Notes under the pieces: model-generated
Databases searched by the model: none
The model's input: only the letters and a program-made list of their open reading frames with translations
Told to the model about the DNA's origin: nothing
Assembly: GCF_009882945.1 (NCBI RefSeq)
Contig: NZ_WTUY01000023.1
Span: 30,870-94,869 of the forward strand
DNA length: 64,000 nt
Direction of reading: 5' to 3'
Origin: Alcanivorax sp. DP30
GTDB lineage: Bacteria > Pseudomonadota > Gammaproteobacteria > Pseudomonadales > Alcanivoracaceae
Shown here: positions 12,318-23,870 of the stretch, one piece after another
How positions within the stretch are numbered: the stretch's first letter is position 1
Layout of the letters: the number at the start of each line of letters is the position of its first letter
Made by a program: the position numbers and the translations under genes

Positions 12318-14234
12318 TTGAACGACATGACCAAGAATATCGTGCTGTGGCTGGTGATTGCCGGCGTTCTCTATGTAGTAGCGTCCAGCATCAGTAGTCA
12401 GCCCAGTAACCCGGACATCCCCTATTCCACTTTTATTTCCAAGGTGGAATCTGGTGGTGTTGAGACTGTTAAAATCGGTGAAAGCAGTATTACCGGTACT
12501 TATCGGGATGGTAGTCAGTTCAAGACGGTAAAGCCGCCGACCCTGGATACCAACCTGATGCCCACCTTGATTCAGAACAAGGTGCAGGTTGAAGGTGTCG
12601 CGCCTGAGCGTCAGAGCTTCCTCAGGCAGCTGTTCCTGTCGATCCTGCCGATTCTGTTGATCCTGGCCATCTTTATCTTCTTCATGCGCCAGATGCAGGG
12701 CGGTGGCAAGGGCGGCGGTGGCCCAATGACCTTCGGCAAGTCCAAGGCCAAGCTGCTCGGCGAAGACCAGATCAAGACCACCTTTGCCGATGTGGCCGGG
12801 GTGGAAGAAGCCAAGGAAGAAGTGCAGGAGCTGGTGGAGTTCCTGCGTGATCCTGCCAAGTTCCAGCGTCTGGGCGGCAAGATCCCCCGCGGTGTGCTGA
12901 TGGTAGGTTCCCCGGGTACCGGTAAGACCCTGCTCGCCAAGGCCATCGCCGGCGAGGCCAAGGTGCCGTTCTTCAGCATCTCCGGTTCCGACTTTGTGGA
13001 AATGTTTGTGGGTGTGGGTGCCAGCCGGGTTCGTGACATGTTCGAGCAGGCCAAAAAACATTCCCCCTGCATTATCTTTATCGATGAAATTGACGCCGTG
13101 GGCCGCTCCCGTGGCGCTGGCCTGGGCGGTGGTCACGATGAGCGTGAGCAGACCCTGAACCAGCTGCTGGTGGAAATGGACGGTTTCGACGGTAATGAAG
13201 GCATCATCGTGATTGCCGCGACCAACCGCCCTGACGTGCTGGATCCCGCGCTGCTGCGCCCCGGCCGTTTTGACCGTCAGGTGACGGTGCCGCTGCCTGA
13301 CATTCGTGGCCGTGAGCAGGTTCTCAAGGTGCATATGCGTCAGGTGCCCATTGCCGATGATGTGGAGCCCGGCGTGATTGCCCGTGGCACCCCGGGTTTC
13401 TCCGGTGCCGATCTGGCCAACCTGGTCAATGAGGCTGCCCTGTTTGCTGCCCGTGCCAACAAGCGCATGGTATCCATGGAAGAGTTCGAGAAAGCCAAGG
13501 ACAAGATCCTGATGGGCGCGGAACGTCGCTCCATGGTGATGAGCGAAAAGGAAAAGCTGAATACGGCGTATCACGAAGCGGGCCATGCCATTGTTGGCCG
13601 GCTGGTGCCGGAACATGATCCGGTCTACAAGGTCAGCATCATTCCCCGTGGCCGAGCCCTGGGTGTGACGATGTACCTGCCGGAAGAGGACAAGTACTCC
13701 CAGTCCAAGCGTGGCCTGGAGTCGTCCATCTGTTCCCTGTACGGCGGTCGTCTTGCCGAGGAGATGACGCTGGGTTTTGACGGCGTGACCACCGGTGCTT
13801 CCAACGACATCGAGCGTGCCACCAAACTGGCTCGCGCCATGGTGACCAAGTGGGGCCTGAGTGAAAAACTCGGTCCGCTGGCCTATGAAGAAGATGAAGG
13901 CGAGGTGTTCCTGGGCAAGCAGATGTCCCAGCGCAAACATGTGTCGGAACAGACGGCTGAAGAGATTGACCGTGAAGTGCGGGCCATCATTGATGACTGC
14001 TACAGTCGCGCCAAGGCGATCCTGGAAGAAAACCGCGACAAGCTGGATCTAATGGCCGATGCCTTGATGCAGTATGAAACCATTGATGCCGCCCAGATCG
14101 ACGACATCATGGAAGGTCACAAGCCGCGTCCGCCCAAGGACTGGCGTGATCAGGGTCCGGGCAACGGTACGGCGGCCTCCGGCGACAAGAAGCCGGGCGA
14201 CGATGCCATCGGCGGGCCTGCCAACACCCATTGA
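12318..14234 (+). CDS. ftsH: ATP-dependent zinc metalloprotease FtsH
   Basis: 638 residues from the TTG at 12318, which has GAGG 6 bp upstream and gives the family-typical N-terminus (M)[11 protein letters not shown]. An in-frame ATG at 12279 would add 13 residues without an SD. Two membrane segments flank a short periplasmic domain. The AAA module has Walker A GSPGTGKT and Walker B IIFIDEID, plus the SRH region. The zinc site HEAGH is at about residue 417. It degrades membrane and regulatory proteins at the inner membrane. A terminator follows. Confidence 0.96.
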   Translation: MNDMTKNIVLWLVIAGVLYVVASSISSQPSNPDIPYSTFISKVESGGVETVKIGESSITGTYRDGSQFKTVKPPTLDTNLMPTLIQNKVQVEGVAPERQSFLRQLFLSILPILLILAIFIFFMRQMQGGGKGGGGPMTFGKSKAKLLGEDQIKTTFADVAGVEEAKEEVQELVEFLRDPAKFQRLGGKIPRGVLMVGSPGTGKTLLAKAIAGEAKVPFFSISGSDFVEMFVGVGASRVRDMFEQAKKHSPCIIFIDEIDAVGRSRGAGLGGGHDEREQTLNQLLVEMDGFDGNEGIIVIAATNRPDVLDPALLRPGRFDRQVTVPLPDIRGREQVLKVHMRQVPIADDVEPGVIARGTPGFSGADLANLVNEAALFAARANKRMVSMEEFEKAKDKILMGAERRSMVMSEKEKLNTAYHEAGHAIVGRLVPEHDPVYKVSIIPRGRALGVTMYLPEEDKYSQSKRGLESSICSLYGGRLAEEMTLGFDGVTTGASNDIERATKLARAMVTKWGLSEKLGPLAYEEDEGEVFLGKQMSQRKHVSEQTAEEIDREVRAIIDDCYSRAKAILEENRDKLDLMADALMQYETIDAAQIDDIMEGHKPRPPKDWRDQGPGNGTAASGDKKPGDDAIGGPANTH

Positions 14235-14248
14235 TAGCTCAAGCATGA

Positions 14249-14281
14249 CGCCTGACCCGGGAGACCGGGTCGGGCGTTTTT
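14249..14281 (+). terminator. Intrinsic terminator after ftsH
   Basis: The stem CGCCTGACCCGG/CCGGGTCGGGCG with a GAGA loop is followed by five T. It lies 15 bp after the ftsH stop and separates ftsH from folP-glmM. Confidence 0.88.
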
Positions 14282-14387
14282 GCAGCTGGCTGCCGCCGGT
14301 GGCCAAAGAAGAATCATGCCGGACCCTGTCACCCCAGAGCAGGGCAGCCGGAATACAGCAGAGAAACCAGCCCAGGATATTTCCCCA

Positions 14388-15233
14388 ATGACCCGGTTAC
14401 GTTGCGGCACGCGGATGCTGGATCTGTCTTCGCCTGTTGTCATGGGCATCCTGAATGTCACCCCGGATTCCTTCTCGGATGGCGGTCGTTTCAACGAGCG
14501 CGATGCGGCCCTGCGTCAGGCTGAGCAGATGCTGGCGGATGGTGCAGCCATCATCGATGTGGGCGGGGAGTCCACCCGCCCCGGTGCGGCACCGGTCAGC
14601 GAGCAGGAAGAGCTGGACCGGGTGGTGCCCGTTGTTGAGGCTCTTTGCGGTGAACTGGATGCGCTGGTCTCGGTGGATACCAGTACCGCGTCGGTGATTC
14701 GTGACGGCGCGGCAGCAGGGGCAGGCCTGATCAATGATGTACGCGCGCTGCGCCGGCCGGGGGCGCTGGAGGCATCCGTCGCCAGCGGGCTACCGGTTTG
14801 CCTGATGCATATGCAGGGCGAACCGGGCAATATGCAGGACAATCCGCAATACGAAGATGTTACCGGGGAAGTGATCGCTTTTTTGCAGGCGCGAATCGAT
14901 GCCTGTGTCGCGGCGGGCATATCCCGTGACAGCCTGCTGGTGGATCCGGGCTTCGGGTTTGCCAAGTCGGTGAATCACAATCTGGTACTGATGCGGGAAA
15001 TGGCCGCGTTGCAGAGTCTGGATTTGCCTGTTTTGATCGGTGTTTCGCGCAAATCCTTGTTTGGCAAGGTGCTGGGCCGAGAAGTGAATGAGCGGCTGCC
15101 CGCCAGTCTGGCAGCGGCAGTAATGTGTGTGGAGCGCGGTGCAAAGATTGTCCGTGCTCACGATGTACAGGAAACCGTGGACGCAGTGCGCTTTGCTCAT
15201 GCGGTTCGCGAGTCGCACAAGGAGTCATCATGA
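14388..15233 (+). CDS. folP: Dihydropteroate synthase
   Basis: 281 residues from ATG 14388, matching the usual length; the open frame extends upstream to 14280 but that part is not family-like. Motifs are [24 protein letters not shown], and the PABA/pterin residues DPGFGFAKS and VSRKS, with the C-terminal RAHDV. It condenses p-aminobenzoate with hydroxymethyl-dihydropterin diphosphate; the enzyme that makes the latter, FolK, is at 33.8 kb. Its stop overlaps the glmM start by 4 bp. Confidence 0.95.
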   Translation: MTRLRCGTRMLDLSSPVVMGILNVTPDSFSDGGRFNERDAALRQAEQMLADGAAIIDVGGESTRPGAAPVSEQEELDRVVPVVEALCGELDALVSVDTSTASVIRDGAAAGAGLINDVRALRRPGALEASVASGLPVCLMHMQGEPGNMQDNPQYEDVTGEVIAFLQARIDACVAAGISRDSLLVDPGFGFAKSVNHNLVLMREMAALQSLDLPVLIGVSRKSLFGKVLGREVNERLPASLAAAVMCVERGAKIVRAHDVQETVDAVRFAHAVRESHKESS

Positions 15234-16564
15234 CGCGTAAATATTTTGGTACCGATGGTGTGCGTGGCACGGTGGGACAGTTTCCGATTACCCCGGATTT
15301 TGTCCTCAAGCTGGGCTGGGCGGCAGGCAAGGTGCTGGCTTCCCATGGTGGCAGCAAAATTCTCATCGGCAAGGACACCCGCATTTCCGGGTATATGTTT
15401 GAATCTGCCCTGGAGGCAGGGATCTCTGCCGCGGGGGTGGATGTGCGCTTGCTGGGTCCGCTGCCGACGCCGGGGATTGCCTATCTGACCCGGACGTTGT
15501 CGGCCCAGGCGGGTATTGTGATCTCGGCTTCTCACAATGCCTACACCGATAATGGCATCAAGTTTTTTGGTGCCGATGGCCGCAAGCTGAACGACGAAAT
15601 CGAGCAGGAAATTGAAAGGCTGCTGGACGAAGAAATGTCCGTGGTGGCCACCGACCAGATTGGCAAGGTGCGTCGTATTGATGATGCCCGTGGCCGTTAT
15701 ATTGAATTCTGCAAGAGCACGGCGCCGGGACTGGATCTGCATGGCATGAAGATTGTGGTAGATACGGCCAATGGCGCGGCCTACCACATTGCCCCGGATG
15801 TGTTCGAAGAGCTGGGGGCCGAGGTGGTGGCCATGGCCAACCAGCCGGATGGTTTCAACATTAATCGCGATTGCGGCTCGACTCACCCGGCGCTCCTGCA
15901 GCAGCGTGTTATTGATGAGAAGGCCGATCTGGGGATTGCCCTGGATGGCGATGCGGACCGTCTGATCATGGTGGATCACACGGGCAAGCTGATTGATGGT
16001 GATCAGCTGCTCTATGTGGTTGCCCGTGATCGCAAGGAAACCGGGGCGCAGGTCTCCGGTGTGGTGGGTACGCTGATGTCCAATTTCGGCCTGGAGCTGG
16101 CGCTGCAGGAGCTGGGTGTGGAGTTCGTGCGCGCCAAAGTCGGTGACCGTTATGTCATGGAGCAGCTGGATCAGCGCGGGTGGCTGATTGGCGGCGAATC
16201 TTCCGGCCATCTGGTTTGTCTGGATCGCACTTCAACCGGTGATGGCACGGTGTCTGCCTTGCAGGTGCTGGCGGCCCTGGCGCGTCGCAAGGTGTCCCTG
16301 GCAGAAGCCGTGGCTGACGTGGCGCTGTTGCCGCAAACCATGATCAACGTGCGCGGTGCCAATCGCGATGGCTTTGAAGGTCTCCCTGAAGTGAAGGCGG
16401 CCATGGCCGAAGTGGAAAAAGAGCTGGCCGGCAGCGGTCGTATTCTGTTGCGTCCCTCCGGCACCGAGCCACTTGTTCGTGTCATGGTTGAAGGCAAGGA
16501 TCCGCAGCAGGTGGAAACGCTCTGCCGACAGCTGGCAGACGTGGTGGAAAAGGCCATCGCATAA
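15230..16564 (+). CDS. glmM: Phosphoglucosamine mutase
   Basis: 444 residues from ATG 15230, preceded by AAGGAG and overlapping folP by ATGA. It starts [12 protein letters not shown]. The phosphorylated serine is Ser101 in ISASHN, the magnesium loop is DGDADR, and the C-terminal phosphate-binding site is [12 protein letters not shown]. It converts glucosamine-6-phosphate to glucosamine-1-phosphate for UDP-GlcNAc, peptidoglycan and LPS. The ftsH-folP-glmM-tpiA-secG order is the standard one. Confidence 0.97.
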   Translation: MTRKYFGTDGVRGTVGQFPITPDFVLKLGWAAGKVLASHGGSKILIGKDTRISGYMFESALEAGISAAGVDVRLLGPLPTPGIAYLTRTLSAQAGIVISASHNAYTDNGIKFFGADGRKLNDEIEQEIERLLDEEMSVVATDQIGKVRRIDDARGRYIEFCKSTAPGLDLHGMKIVVDTANGAAYHIAPDVFEELGAEVVAMANQPDGFNINRDCGSTHPALLQQRVIDEKADLGIALDGDADRLIMVDHTGKLIDGDQLLYVVARDRKETGAQVSGVVGTLMSNFGLELALQELGVEFVRAKVGDRYVMEQLDQRGWLIGGESSGHLVCLDRTSTGDGTVSALQVLAALARRKVSLAEAVADVALLPQTMINVRGANRDGFEGLPEVKAAMAEVEKELAGSGRILLRPSGTEPLVRVMVEGKDPQQVETLCRQLADVVEKAIA

Positions 16565-16639
16565 TGCACCTGATGTCCGGCGCTGCAAGAGATGGCGGCT
16601 CACGAAGGGCGTGGCAGTTTCAGATTTAAGGAAAGGAAA

Positions 16640-17386
16640 ATGAGTCAAAGAAAGCCGCTTGTGGCCGGTAACTGGAAAATGAATGGCAACCAGGCGCTGC
16701 TTGGTGAGATTGCCGGGTCGCTGGTGAGTTATCAGGGCGGGGCTGATGTGGTGGTTTGTCCGCCGTTTCCCTATCTGGCGGCTGCCAGGGCAGCATTGCC
16801 GGGCAACGTGCAGGTGGGTGCGCAGAATCTCAGCGACCAGCAGGACGGCGCGTTTACCGGAGAGGTGGGCGCAGCCATGCTGTCTGAGGTGGGCTGTGGC
16901 TATGTGATCATTGGGCATTCCGAGCGCCGGGCGCTTTACGGCGAGGACGATGCGCTGGTGGCGGCGAAATTTGCCCGTGCCCAGGCCGCCGGGTTGGTGC
17001 CGATTCTCTGTGTGGGGGAAACCCTGGAGGAGCGTGAAGCCGGCAATACCGAGGCGGTGGTCTGTGGTCAGTTGTTAGCGGTGGTGGATGCGGTGGGTAT
17101 TGATGCATTTGCCTCTGCGGTAATCGCCTACGAGCCGGTTTGGGCCATTGGTACCGGTAAGACCGCCAGTCCCGAACAGGCCCAGGATGTGCACGCAACC
17201 CTGCGAGCCACGCTGGCGGAAAAGAGCCCGAATATTGCCAGTTCGACACGCTTGCTTTACGGCGGCAGTGTAAAGGCGGATAATGCCGCCCTTCTGTTTT
17301 CCCAGTCAGACATCGATGGTGGTCTGATTGGCGGTGCGTCACTGACCGCCGACAGTTTTCTCGCTATTTGCCAGGCGGCGAAATAG
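16640..17386 (+). CDS. tpiA: Triosephosphate isomerase
   Basis: 248 residues from ATG 16640, with AAGGAAAGG just before it. The TIM barrel is marked by GNWKMN (active-site Lys), IIGHSERR (catalytic His) and AYEPVWAIGTG (catalytic Glu). It interconverts dihydroxyacetone phosphate and glyceraldehyde-3-phosphate. In the 75-bp gap after glmM, CACCTGATGTCCGGCG looks like a decayed heptamer array close to the glmM stop. Confidence 0.96.
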   Translation: MSQRKPLVAGNWKMNGNQALLGEIAGSLVSYQGGADVVVCPPFPYLAAARAALPGNVQVGAQNLSDQQDGAFTGEVGAAMLSEVGCGYVIIGHSERRALYGEDDALVAAKFARAQAAGLVPILCVGETLEEREAGNTEAVVCGQLLAVVDAVGIDAFASAVIAYEPVWAIGTGKTASPEQAQDVHATLRATLAEKSPNIASSTRLLYGGSVKADNAALLFSQSDIDGGLIGGASLTADSFLAICQAAK

Positions 17387-17427
17387 CGGACCAGTGACCC
17401 AGTTAATGAAGAAATAATAGAGTAACT

Positions 17428-17874
17428 ATGGATATTGTCGTTCACGTAGTGCACATCCTGGCGGCCCTTGGCCTGATTGGTCTGGTGCTGATTCAGCACG
17501 GTAAGGGCGCTGATGCGGGTGCATCCTTCGGTGGTGGCGCCTCCCAGAGCGTATTTGGCAGCGCCGGTTCCGCCAACTTCCTGACTCGCGCCACGGCAGT
17601 GCTTGCTGCTCTGTTCTTCGTGACCAGCCTGGTGCTGGCATGGATGGCCCGCCAGGAGGCCAATGGCGCCAACGTCTACCTGCCTGAGCTGGAAACCATC
17701 GAAGAGCAGGCCGAAGTGCCGGTATCGGCGGACCAGGCTGAGGTTCCTGCGGTGCAGACCGAGGTGCCGGAAGCACCTGCGGAAACAAATTCTGAAAAAG
17801 AAGTTTCAGAAGTGCCGCAAGCTGATGTAGAATCCGCGTCCCCGGTTGAGGTGCCTCAGCCGGAGCAGCAGTAA
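17428..17874 (+). CDS. secG: Preprotein translocase subunit SecG, with acidic tail
   Basis: 148 residues. Two membrane helices ([21 protein letters not shown] and a second at about 53-72) flank the conserved loop [24 protein letters not shown]. It assists SecYE-SecA protein export in the inner membrane. The tail after residue 80 is acidic and contains five xEVP repeats (AEVP, AEVP, TEVP, SEVP, VEVP). That makes it longer than the roughly 110-residue E. coli protein. tRNA-Leu follows 10 bp later. Confidence 0.93.
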   Translation: MDIVVHVVHILAALGLIGLVLIQHGKGADAGASFGGGASQSVFGSAGSANFLTRATAVLAALFFVTSLVLAWMARQEANGANVYLPELETIEEQAEVPVSADQAEVPAVQTEVPEAPAETNSEKEVSEVPQADVESASPVEVPQPEQQ

Positions 17875-17883
17875 GCGTTCTTT

Positions 17884-17969
17884 GCCGAAGTGGTGGAATT
17901 GGTAGACACGCTATCTTGAGGGGGTAGTGAGCTTCGCTCGTGCCGGTTCAAGTCCGGCCTTCGGCACCA
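17884..17969 (+). tRNA. tRNA-Leu (anticodon GAG)
   Basis: 86 nt with the long variable arm of a class II tRNA. The acceptor stem GCCGAAG/CTTCGGC, encoded CCA, the T-loop GTTCAAGTC and the anticodon GAG at 17918-17920 (loop TTGAGGG, stem CTATC/GGTAG) are all visible. It reads CUC and CUU. It lies directly after secG, as in many gammaproteobacteria. Confidence 0.97.
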
Positions 17970-18090
17970 ATTTGGACAAGGTGACCGACAGCTAGAGAGC
18001 TGTGGGGTTATCTGGTTGAAAATGCATCAGGTTCAGTGGCTTTTCCTGATGCTAAGGTTTCGAAAAATAAAACATTTTTCCGAAACCGCC

Positions 18091-18119
18091 TTGACAGCGC
18101 AGTGCTCCATAAGTAGTAT
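18091..18119 (+). promoter_or_regulatory. Promoter for initiator tRNA and the nusA-infB operon
   Basis: TTGACA (18091-18096) and TAGTAT (18114-18119) are 17 bp apart, an almost ideal sigma-70 promoter. The surrounding gap (17970-18231) also holds hairpins at about 18023-18050 (GCATCAGG/CCTGATGC) and 18169-18192 (CGATTCAGG/CCTGAATCG). No protein gene is evident there. Confidence 0.75.
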
Positions 18120-18231
18120 TTGCGCTCTCGGATTTGAGGTGATTGCAGAGATCAGACGCTGCATTCACCGATTCAGGTTTTGCCTGAATCGACAGCCCGG
18201 TGCGAAGGGCTTTAAAGGGCACAAGGTTTAT

Positions 18232-18308
<77 letters not shown>

Positions 18309-18344
18309 CTTAGAGGAGTCGGCTCCGGTCGGCTCAAAGCGGAC

Positions 18345-18371
18345 AAAAAGCCCCTCTAGCAGGGGCTTTTT
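18345..18371 (+). terminator. Intrinsic terminator after tRNA-fMet
   Basis: The stem AAAAAGCCCCT/AGGGGCTTTTT with a CTAGC loop ends in a T-run. It should cap the tRNA transcript, with partial read-through into rimP-nusA possible. Confidence 0.9.
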
Positions 18372-18504
18372 GTTATCCGCTTTAGTGGAATGGGCGGTGG
18401 ATATGCGGTCGATTGCATGTTTTCCTTGCGGTCGCCTGTGATGTCTCCAGGCCCATTTTTTGTTTGTACCTGAAGCAGATCTTCAGGAGTAATGTCAGGA
18501 CAGT

Positions 18505-18960
18505 ATGTCGAAACGCGCAGAACAGTTAACGGAGCTGCTGGCTCCGGTAGTGGAAGATCTAGGCTTCGTGCTTTGGGGATTGGAATATATCCAGGGGCGC
18601 GGGGCTGTTTTGCGTGTGTATATCGACCATGCGGAAGGCATTACGGTAGATAACTGTGCGGCGGTGAGTCACGAGATCAGCGGCGTGCTGGATGTGGAAG
18701 ATCCGATTCCGGGTGAATACAACCTGGAAGTGTCCTCTCCGGGGATGGATCGACCCATGTTCGAAGTTACGCAATATGTCGATTACATCGGGGAGGACGT
18801 CCAGCTGAAGTTGCTGGCGCCGGTGGCCGGCAAGCGTAAAATGACGGCGGCCATTGTGGCCGTAGACGGCGAAACGCTGGTGGTGGAGCTGGATGGCGAC
18901 ACCCTGCGTATTCCTTACAGTCAGGTAGATCGTGCCCGGTTGCAGCCCCGCTTCGACTGA
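18505..18960 (+). CDS. rimP: Ribosome maturation factor RimP
   Basis: 151 residues. The N-terminal part ([30 protein letters not shown]) and the family hallmark [12 protein letters not shown] identify RimP, needed for 30S subunit maturation. It is first in the conserved rimP-nusA-infB-rbfA-truB-rpsO-pnp operon, 38 bp before nusA. Confidence 0.96.
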   Translation: MSKRAEQLTELLAPVVEDLGFVLWGLEYIQGRGAVLRVYIDHAEGITVDNCAAVSHEISGVLDVEDPIPGEYNLEVSSPGMDRPMFEVTQYVDYIGEDVQLKLLAPVAGKRKMTAAIVAVDGETLVVELDGDTLRIPYSQVDRARLQPRFD

Positions 18961-18998
18961 GCACGCCCTGGAAACTTTGTCTTTGTAAAGGCCTGGCC

Positions 18999-20501
18999 AT
19001 GAACAAAGAGATCCTGCTGGTAGCGGAAACGGTATCAAACGAAAAAGGCGTCAGCCGCGATGTGATTTTTGAGGCCATCGAGCTGGCCCTGGCTGCTGCT
19101 ACGAAAAAACGTTTTAAGGAAGAGGACGTGGAAATCCGCGTGGATATCGATCGTGTATCCGGCGAATCCCGTACTTTCCGTGTCTGGCATGTGGTGCCTG
19201 ATGAAGACCTCTATGAGTTCGGCAAGCAGCTGACTCTGGATGAGGCTCATGAGCAGGATACCTCGCTGCAGATCGGCGATACCTGGGAAGAGGAAATTGA
19301 ATCCGAAGCCTTTGGTCGTATCGCTGCGCAAACTGCCAAGCAGGTTATCGTGCAGAAGGTGCGCGAAGCCGAGCGTCGTCAGATTATCGAAGAATACCGT
19401 GATCGCATCGGCGACCTGGTCAGCGGTACGGTCAAGAAGGCCAGCCGTGATTCCATCGTGCTGGATCTGGGCGGTAACGCTGAGGCCCTGATTACTCGCG
19501 AGCACATGATTCCGCGTGAGGCGGTACGTCAGAATGATCGCATTCGTGCCTACCTGTTAGGTGTGAATGAAGAAAACCGTGGCCCGCAGCTGTTCGCCAG
19601 CCGCGCTTGCCCGGACATGCTGATCGAACTGTTCAAGATCGAAGTGCCGGAAATTGGCGAAGAGCTGATTGAGATCAAGGGCGCTGCCCGGGATCCGGGT
19701 TCCCGTGCCAAGATCGCGGTTAAGACCAACGATCAGCGAATCGATCCGGTGGGGGCTTGTGTGGGTATGCGCGGTGCGCGTGTCCAGGCGGTCTCCAATG
19801 AGCTGGCCGGTGAGCGTATCGACATTGTGCTGTGGGACGACAATCCTGCCCAGCTGGTGATCAATGCCATGCAGCCGGCAGAAGTGGCCTCCATCGTAAT
19901 GGATGAAGAAAGTCACTCCATGGATATCGCCGTGGAAGATGAGTCTGCCCTGGCTCAAGCCATTGGCCGCAGCGGTCAGAACATTCGCCTTGCTTCCGAG
20001 CTGACTGGCTGGGAACTGAATGTTATGACTCTCGACGATGCCGAGAGCAAGCAGCAGGAAGAAGCCGCCCAGGCCCTGGAAACGTTCATGAATGACCTGG
20101 ACGTTGACGAAGATGTGGCGGGCATTCTGGTCGATGAAGGCTTCTCCACACTGGAAGAAGTCGCTTACGTACCGGAAGAGGAAATGCTGGCCATCGACGG
20201 TTTTGACGAAGATATCGTCGAAGCCCTGCGTCAGCGCGCCAAGGATGTGTTGTTGACCAAGGCGCTGGTTTCCGAAGAAAAGTTTGAAAACGCAGAGCCT
20301 GCGGAAGACCTTCTGAATATGGAAGGCATGGACCGTGACCTGGCTGTAGAGCTGGCTTCCCGTGGCATCGCCACCATGGAAGACCTTGCCGAGCAGGCAG
20401 TGGACGATCTGCTTGAAATTGAAGGCTTGAACGAAGAGCGTGCTGCCCAGTTGATCATGACTGCGCGAGCCCCCTGGTTCGAGAACGAAGACGGGGAGTA
20501 A
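18999..20501 (+). CDS. nusA: Transcription termination/antitermination factor NusA
   Basis: 500 residues. The N-terminal RNA-polymerase-binding domain (1-125) is followed by S1 (about 135-200, [26 protein letters not shown]), KH1/KH2 ([24 protein letters not shown] and [11 protein letters not shown]) and two C-terminal acidic helix-hairpin repeats ([15 protein letters not shown] and [15 protein letters not shown]). It controls pausing, termination and rRNA antitermination, which relates to the boxA leader at the window end. Confidence 0.97.
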   Translation: MNKEILLVAETVSNEKGVSRDVIFEAIELALAAATKKRFKEEDVEIRVDIDRVSGESRTFRVWHVVPDEDLYEFGKQLTLDEAHEQDTSLQIGDTWEEEIESEAFGRIAAQTAKQVIVQKVREAERRQIIEEYRDRIGDLVSGTVKKASRDSIVLDLGGNAEALITREHMIPREAVRQNDRIRAYLLGVNEENRGPQLFASRACPDMLIELFKIEVPEIGEELIEIKGAARDPGSRAKIAVKTNDQRIDPVGACVGMRGARVQAVSNELAGERIDIVLWDDNPAQLVINAMQPAEVASIVMDEESHSMDIAVEDESALAQAIGRSGQNIRLASELTGWELNVMTLDDAESKQQEEAAQALETFMNDLDVDEDVAGILVDEGFSTLEEVAYVPEEEMLAIDGFDEDIVEALRQRAKDVLLTKALVSEEKFENAEPAEDLLNMEGMDRDLAVELASRGIATMEDLAEQAVDDLLEIEGLNEERAAQLIMTARAPWFENEDGE

Positions 20502-20574
20502 CGGCCCCTTTTCAGGCTGGCCCGCCTTCGCAGGCACCCACTGAAGTACTGCAGTTTCTCTGCAGGGTATGGGA

Positions 20575-20660
20575 AGGGCGCTAGTTGCCCTTTTCCGGCA
20601 TTTTGGCATTGGCCAAAATGCATACAGACAGCTTGGCCGGCGTGCAGCCGGCCAAAGTGG
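20575..20660 (+). other. Three consecutive hairpins in the nusA-infB gap
   Basis: The 231-bp gap between nusA and infB holds three strong stem-loops in a row. They are GGAAGGGC...GCCCTTTTCC, GCATTTTGGC...GCCAAAATGC and TTGGCCGGC...GCCGGCCAA. None has a clean T-run after the last stem. They may be processing sites, mRNA stabilisers or regulators of infB. No ORF of note is present. Confidence 0.6.
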
Positions 20661-20732
20661 CCAACCGCATTGGCGGTGGCCCAGGCTATAACCATAGCCT
20701 GCAAGAGACGCGGACAGGAGAGTGTTGCTGAC

Positions 20733-23423
20733 ATGGCAGAAACGACCGTAAAGAAACTGGCCGAAACAGTAGGAATGCCCGTTGAGAAGCTGCTTTCTCA
20801 AATGAAAGAAGCGGGTTTGCCTCATGGCGACGCCAGCGAAGAGGTCTCCGGTGAGCAGAAACAACAGCTGCTGGCTCACCTGCGCAAGTCACATGGTGCC
20901 AAGACTGACGACGCCAAAAAAATCACCCTCAAGCGCAAGTCCACCAGCACCATCAAGACCACCGGTGCAGCGGGCAAGGCCAAGACAGTAAACGTGGAAG
21001 TGCGCAAGAAGCGCACCTATGTGAAGCGTGAAGTTCTGGAAGCCGAAGAGCGCGAAGAGGCAGAACGCAAGGCGGCCGAAGAGGCAGCTCTGCAGGCAGA
21101 GCAGGCCAAGCGTGAAGCTGAAGAAGCGGTGAAGCGTCAGGCGGAAGAAGAAGCTGCTCGCAAGAAAGAGGAAGAGGCCAAGGCTGCTGCCGAGGTAGGC
21201 CGCAAGGTTGCCGAAGAGAAGGCGGCTGAAGAAAAGGCCAAGCGTGTTGCTGTGCCCAAGGCTGCAACCGCGAAGAAGCCGGCCAAAGAAGAGACGCCGG
21301 AAGAAAAAGCCAAGCGTGAAGAAGAAGAGCGCAAGCAGCGAGAGGCTGAAGAAGCCCGTCGCAAGCAGGAATCTGAAGCTCGCAAGAAAGCGGAAGAAGA
21401 AGCCGCTCGTCGTACCGCCGAAGAAGCCGCACGTATTGCTGCCGAACTCGAGAAGCGTGGCGACCAGCCCGAGAAAAAGGCTGAAGAAGAAGTCGATGAC
21501 GGTTCGTCCATCGTGGTGGCGGCCCAGGAAGCCAGCTATCAGCGAGAAGAACGTCAGTCTCGCCGTCGCCGTCGCAAGCCGAAGTCATCAGGTGTTGCTC
21601 ATGGTCAGATGAAGAGCTCCATGAACAAGGCCCATGGTTTCAAGGCGCCGACGGAAAAGAAAATTATGGAAGTGGAAGTACCGGAAACCATCACTGTGGG
21701 TGATCTGGCTCAGCGCTTGAACATCAAGTCCAAGGAGCTGATCAAGTCCCTGATGAAGATGGGCGAGATGGCCACTGTGAATCAACTGATCGACCAGGAA
21801 ACCGCCATCCTGCTGGTAGAGGAAATGGGCCACAAGGCCGTTGCCGGCAAGGGTGAGGAAGAGGTGCTGGAAGATCACCTGGCCGACATGGTTAACCGTG
21901 ATGGTGCCGAGCTTGCTGACCGCGCGCCGGTAGTGACCATCATGGGGCATGTTGACCACGGTAAAACCTCCCTGCTGGATTACATCCGTAAGGCCAAGGT
22001 GGCCTCCGGGGAAGCCGGTGGTATTACCCAGCACATCGGTGCCTACCACGTAGAACACGAGAAAGGCATGATCACCTTCCTCGACACCCCTGGCCACGCC
22101 GCCTTTACCGCCATGCGAGCCCGTGGTGCCAAGGCCACTGATATTGTGGTGATCGTGGTCGCTGCAGATGACGGCATGATGCCGCAGACCGAAGAGGCAA
22201 TTAACCACGCCAAGGCCTCCGGTGTGCCGATCATCATCGCGGTGAACAAGATCGATAAAGAGCAGGCTGATCCGGACCGTGTGCGTACCGAACTGGCTGC
22301 CAAAGAAGTTATCCCGGAAGAGTGGGGCGGCGAGCACCAGTTCATTAATGTGTCTGCGCATTCTGGCGAGGGCGTTGATGATCTGCTGGATTCCATTCTG
22401 GTTCAGTCTGAACTGATGGAGCTGAAAGCTCCGGCTCATGGCCCGGCAACCGGTGTGGTCATCGAATCCCGCATCGAGAAAGGTCGCGGTACCGTGGCGT
22501 CCATTCTGATCCAGGGCGGTGAACTGAATATTGGTGACATGCTGCTGGCGGGTGCCCACTTCGGTCGCGTTCGCGCCATGATCGATGAAAACGGCAAGCC
22601 GATTAAGAAAGCCGGCCCGTCCATCCCGCTGGAAGTGTTGGGTCTGGATGGCGCACCGGAAGCCGGTGAGCAGGTTCAGGTGGTATCTGATGAGCGTAAG
22701 GCCCGTGAAGTTGCCGAGTTCCGTCAGGATCGCGATCGCGATGTGAAGCTCAAGCGTCAGCAGGCTTCCAAGCTGGAAAACCTGTTTGCCAACATGGGCA
22801 GCGCTGAAGCCAGCACAGTGAACATCGTGCTGAAAACCGACGTGCGTGGTTCCCTGGAAGCTCTCACCGGTGCCCTGACCGATCTGGGTACTGACGAAGT
22901 GAAGGTGAACCTGGTATCCGTGGGTGTTGGCGCGATCAACGAATCCGATGTGAACCTGGCCATGACCAGTGAAGCGGTACTGCTGGGCTTCAATGTCCGT
23001 GCCGATACCAAGGCCAAGAAATTGTGTGAGCAGGAAGGTATCGACCTGCGCTACTACAGCGTGATCTACGAGCTGATCGACGATGTGAAGCAGGCCATGA
23101 GTGGTTTGCTGGCACCGGAGAAGCGCGAAGAGATCCTGGGTACTGCCCAGGTGCGCGACGTGTTCCGTTCCTCCAAGTTCGGTGCTGTGGCCGGCTGTAT
23201 GGTTATCGAAGGTACCCTGTACCGCAACCGTCCGATCCGCGTTCTGCGCGACGATGTGGTGGTCTTCGAAGGTGAGCTGGAATCCCTGCGTCGTTTCAAG
23301 GACGACGTGGCCGAAGTTCGCAACGGCATGGAATGTGGTATCGCCGTGAAGAGCTACAACGACGTGAAAGAAGGCGACAAGATCGAAGTCTTCGAAGTGA
23401 AGGAGGTGGCGCGCTCCCTGTAA
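20733..23423 (+). CDS. infB: Translation initiation factor IF-2
   Basis: 896 residues from ATG 20733, which gives the family start [25 protein letters not shown] lies 12 bp upstream. A long charged Lys/Ala/Glu coiled region (about 100-290) follows. The GTPase domain begins [18 protein letters not shown] (G1), with DTPGH (G3) and NKID (G4), then the C-terminal domains that bind fMet-tRNA. It places the initiator tRNA, encoded at 18.2 kb, on the 30S subunit. Confidence 0.97.
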   Translation: MAETTVKKLAETVGMPVEKLLSQMKEAGLPHGDASEEVSGEQKQQLLAHLRKSHGAKTDDAKKITLKRKSTSTIKTTGAAGKAKTVNVEVRKKRTYVKREVLEAEEREEAERKAAEEAALQAEQAKREAEEAVKRQAEEEAARKKEEEAKAAAEVGRKVAEEKAAEEKAKRVAVPKAATAKKPAKEETPEEKAKREEEERKQREAEEARRKQESEARKKAEEEAARRTAEEAARIAAELEKRGDQPEKKAEEEVDDGSSIVVAAQEASYQREERQSRRRRRKPKSSGVAHGQMKSSMNKAHGFKAPTEKKIMEVEVPETITVGDLAQRLNIKSKELIKSLMKMGEMATVNQLIDQETAILLVEEMGHKAVAGKGEEEVLEDHLADMVNRDGAELADRAPVVTIMGHVDHGKTSLLDYIRKAKVASGEAGGITQHIGAYHVEHEKGMITFLDTPGHAAFTAMRARGAKATDIVVIVVAADDGMMPQTEEAINHAKASGVPIIIAVNKIDKEQADPDRVRTELAAKEVIPEEWGGEHQFINVSAHSGEGVDDLLDSILVQSELMELKAPAHGPATGVVIESRIEKGRGTVASILIQGGELNIGDMLLAGAHFGRVRAMIDENGKPIKKAGPSIPLEVLGLDGAPEAGEQVQVVSDERKAREVAEFRQDRDRDVKLKRQQASKLENLFANMGSAEASTVNIVLKTDVRGSLEALTGALTDLGTDEVKVNLVSVGVGAINESDVNLAMTSEAVLLGFNVRADTKAKKLCEQEGIDLRYYSVIYELIDDVKQAMSGLLAPEKREEILGTAQVRDVFRSSKFGAVAGCMVIEGTLYRNRPIRVLRDDVVVFEGELESLRRFKDDVAEVRNGMECGIAVKSYNDVKEGDKIEVFEVKEVARSL

Positions 23424-23447
23424 GGGGCGTGCCCAGCCAGATTAGCC

Positions 23448-23858
23448 ATGAGTCGTCATCGTCGCCCCCAGGGGTTTAACCGCACAGACCGGATTGCCGA
23501 TCAGATCCAGCGCGAGCTGTCCCGTCTGCTGCAGTTTGAGATGAAAGACCCACGGGTCAATCTGGCCACCATTCAGGATGTAACGGTCTCCCGCGATCTT
23601 TCCTACGCGGAGGTCTATTTCACCTTGCTGGGTAAAGGCGAGGAAGAGGGTGCCGAGGCAGAGAAGGTGCTGGAAAAAGCCAGTGGTTTCCTGCGTAGCA
23701 GCCTGGCCCAGAGCCTCAATACCCGAACCACCCCCAAATTGCGTTTCCACTACGACATGACTCCGGAGCATGCCGCGCAGATTTCCCGTCTTATTGACGA
23801 CGCGCGTGCGGAAGACCGCGAGCTGGGTCTGGACAACGACGAACCCGAGCAGGAATAA
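23448..23858 (+). CDS. rbfA: Ribosome-binding factor A
   Basis: 136 residues with a KH-like fold: RTDRIADQIQRELSRLLQFEMKDPRV, then VTVSRDLSYAEVYFT and LRFHYD. It binds immature 30S subunits and helps process the 5' end of 16S rRNA. It is 24 bp after infB and 12 bp before truB, clearly the same transcript. Confidence 0.96.
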   Translation: MSRHRRPQGFNRTDRIADQIQRELSRLLQFEMKDPRVNLATIQDVTVSRDLSYAEVYFTLLGKGEEEGAEAEKVLEKASGFLRSSLAQSLNTRTTPKLRFHYDMTPEHAAQISRLIDDARAEDRELGLDNDEPEQE

Positions 23859-23870
23859 CGGAGCACTCAG

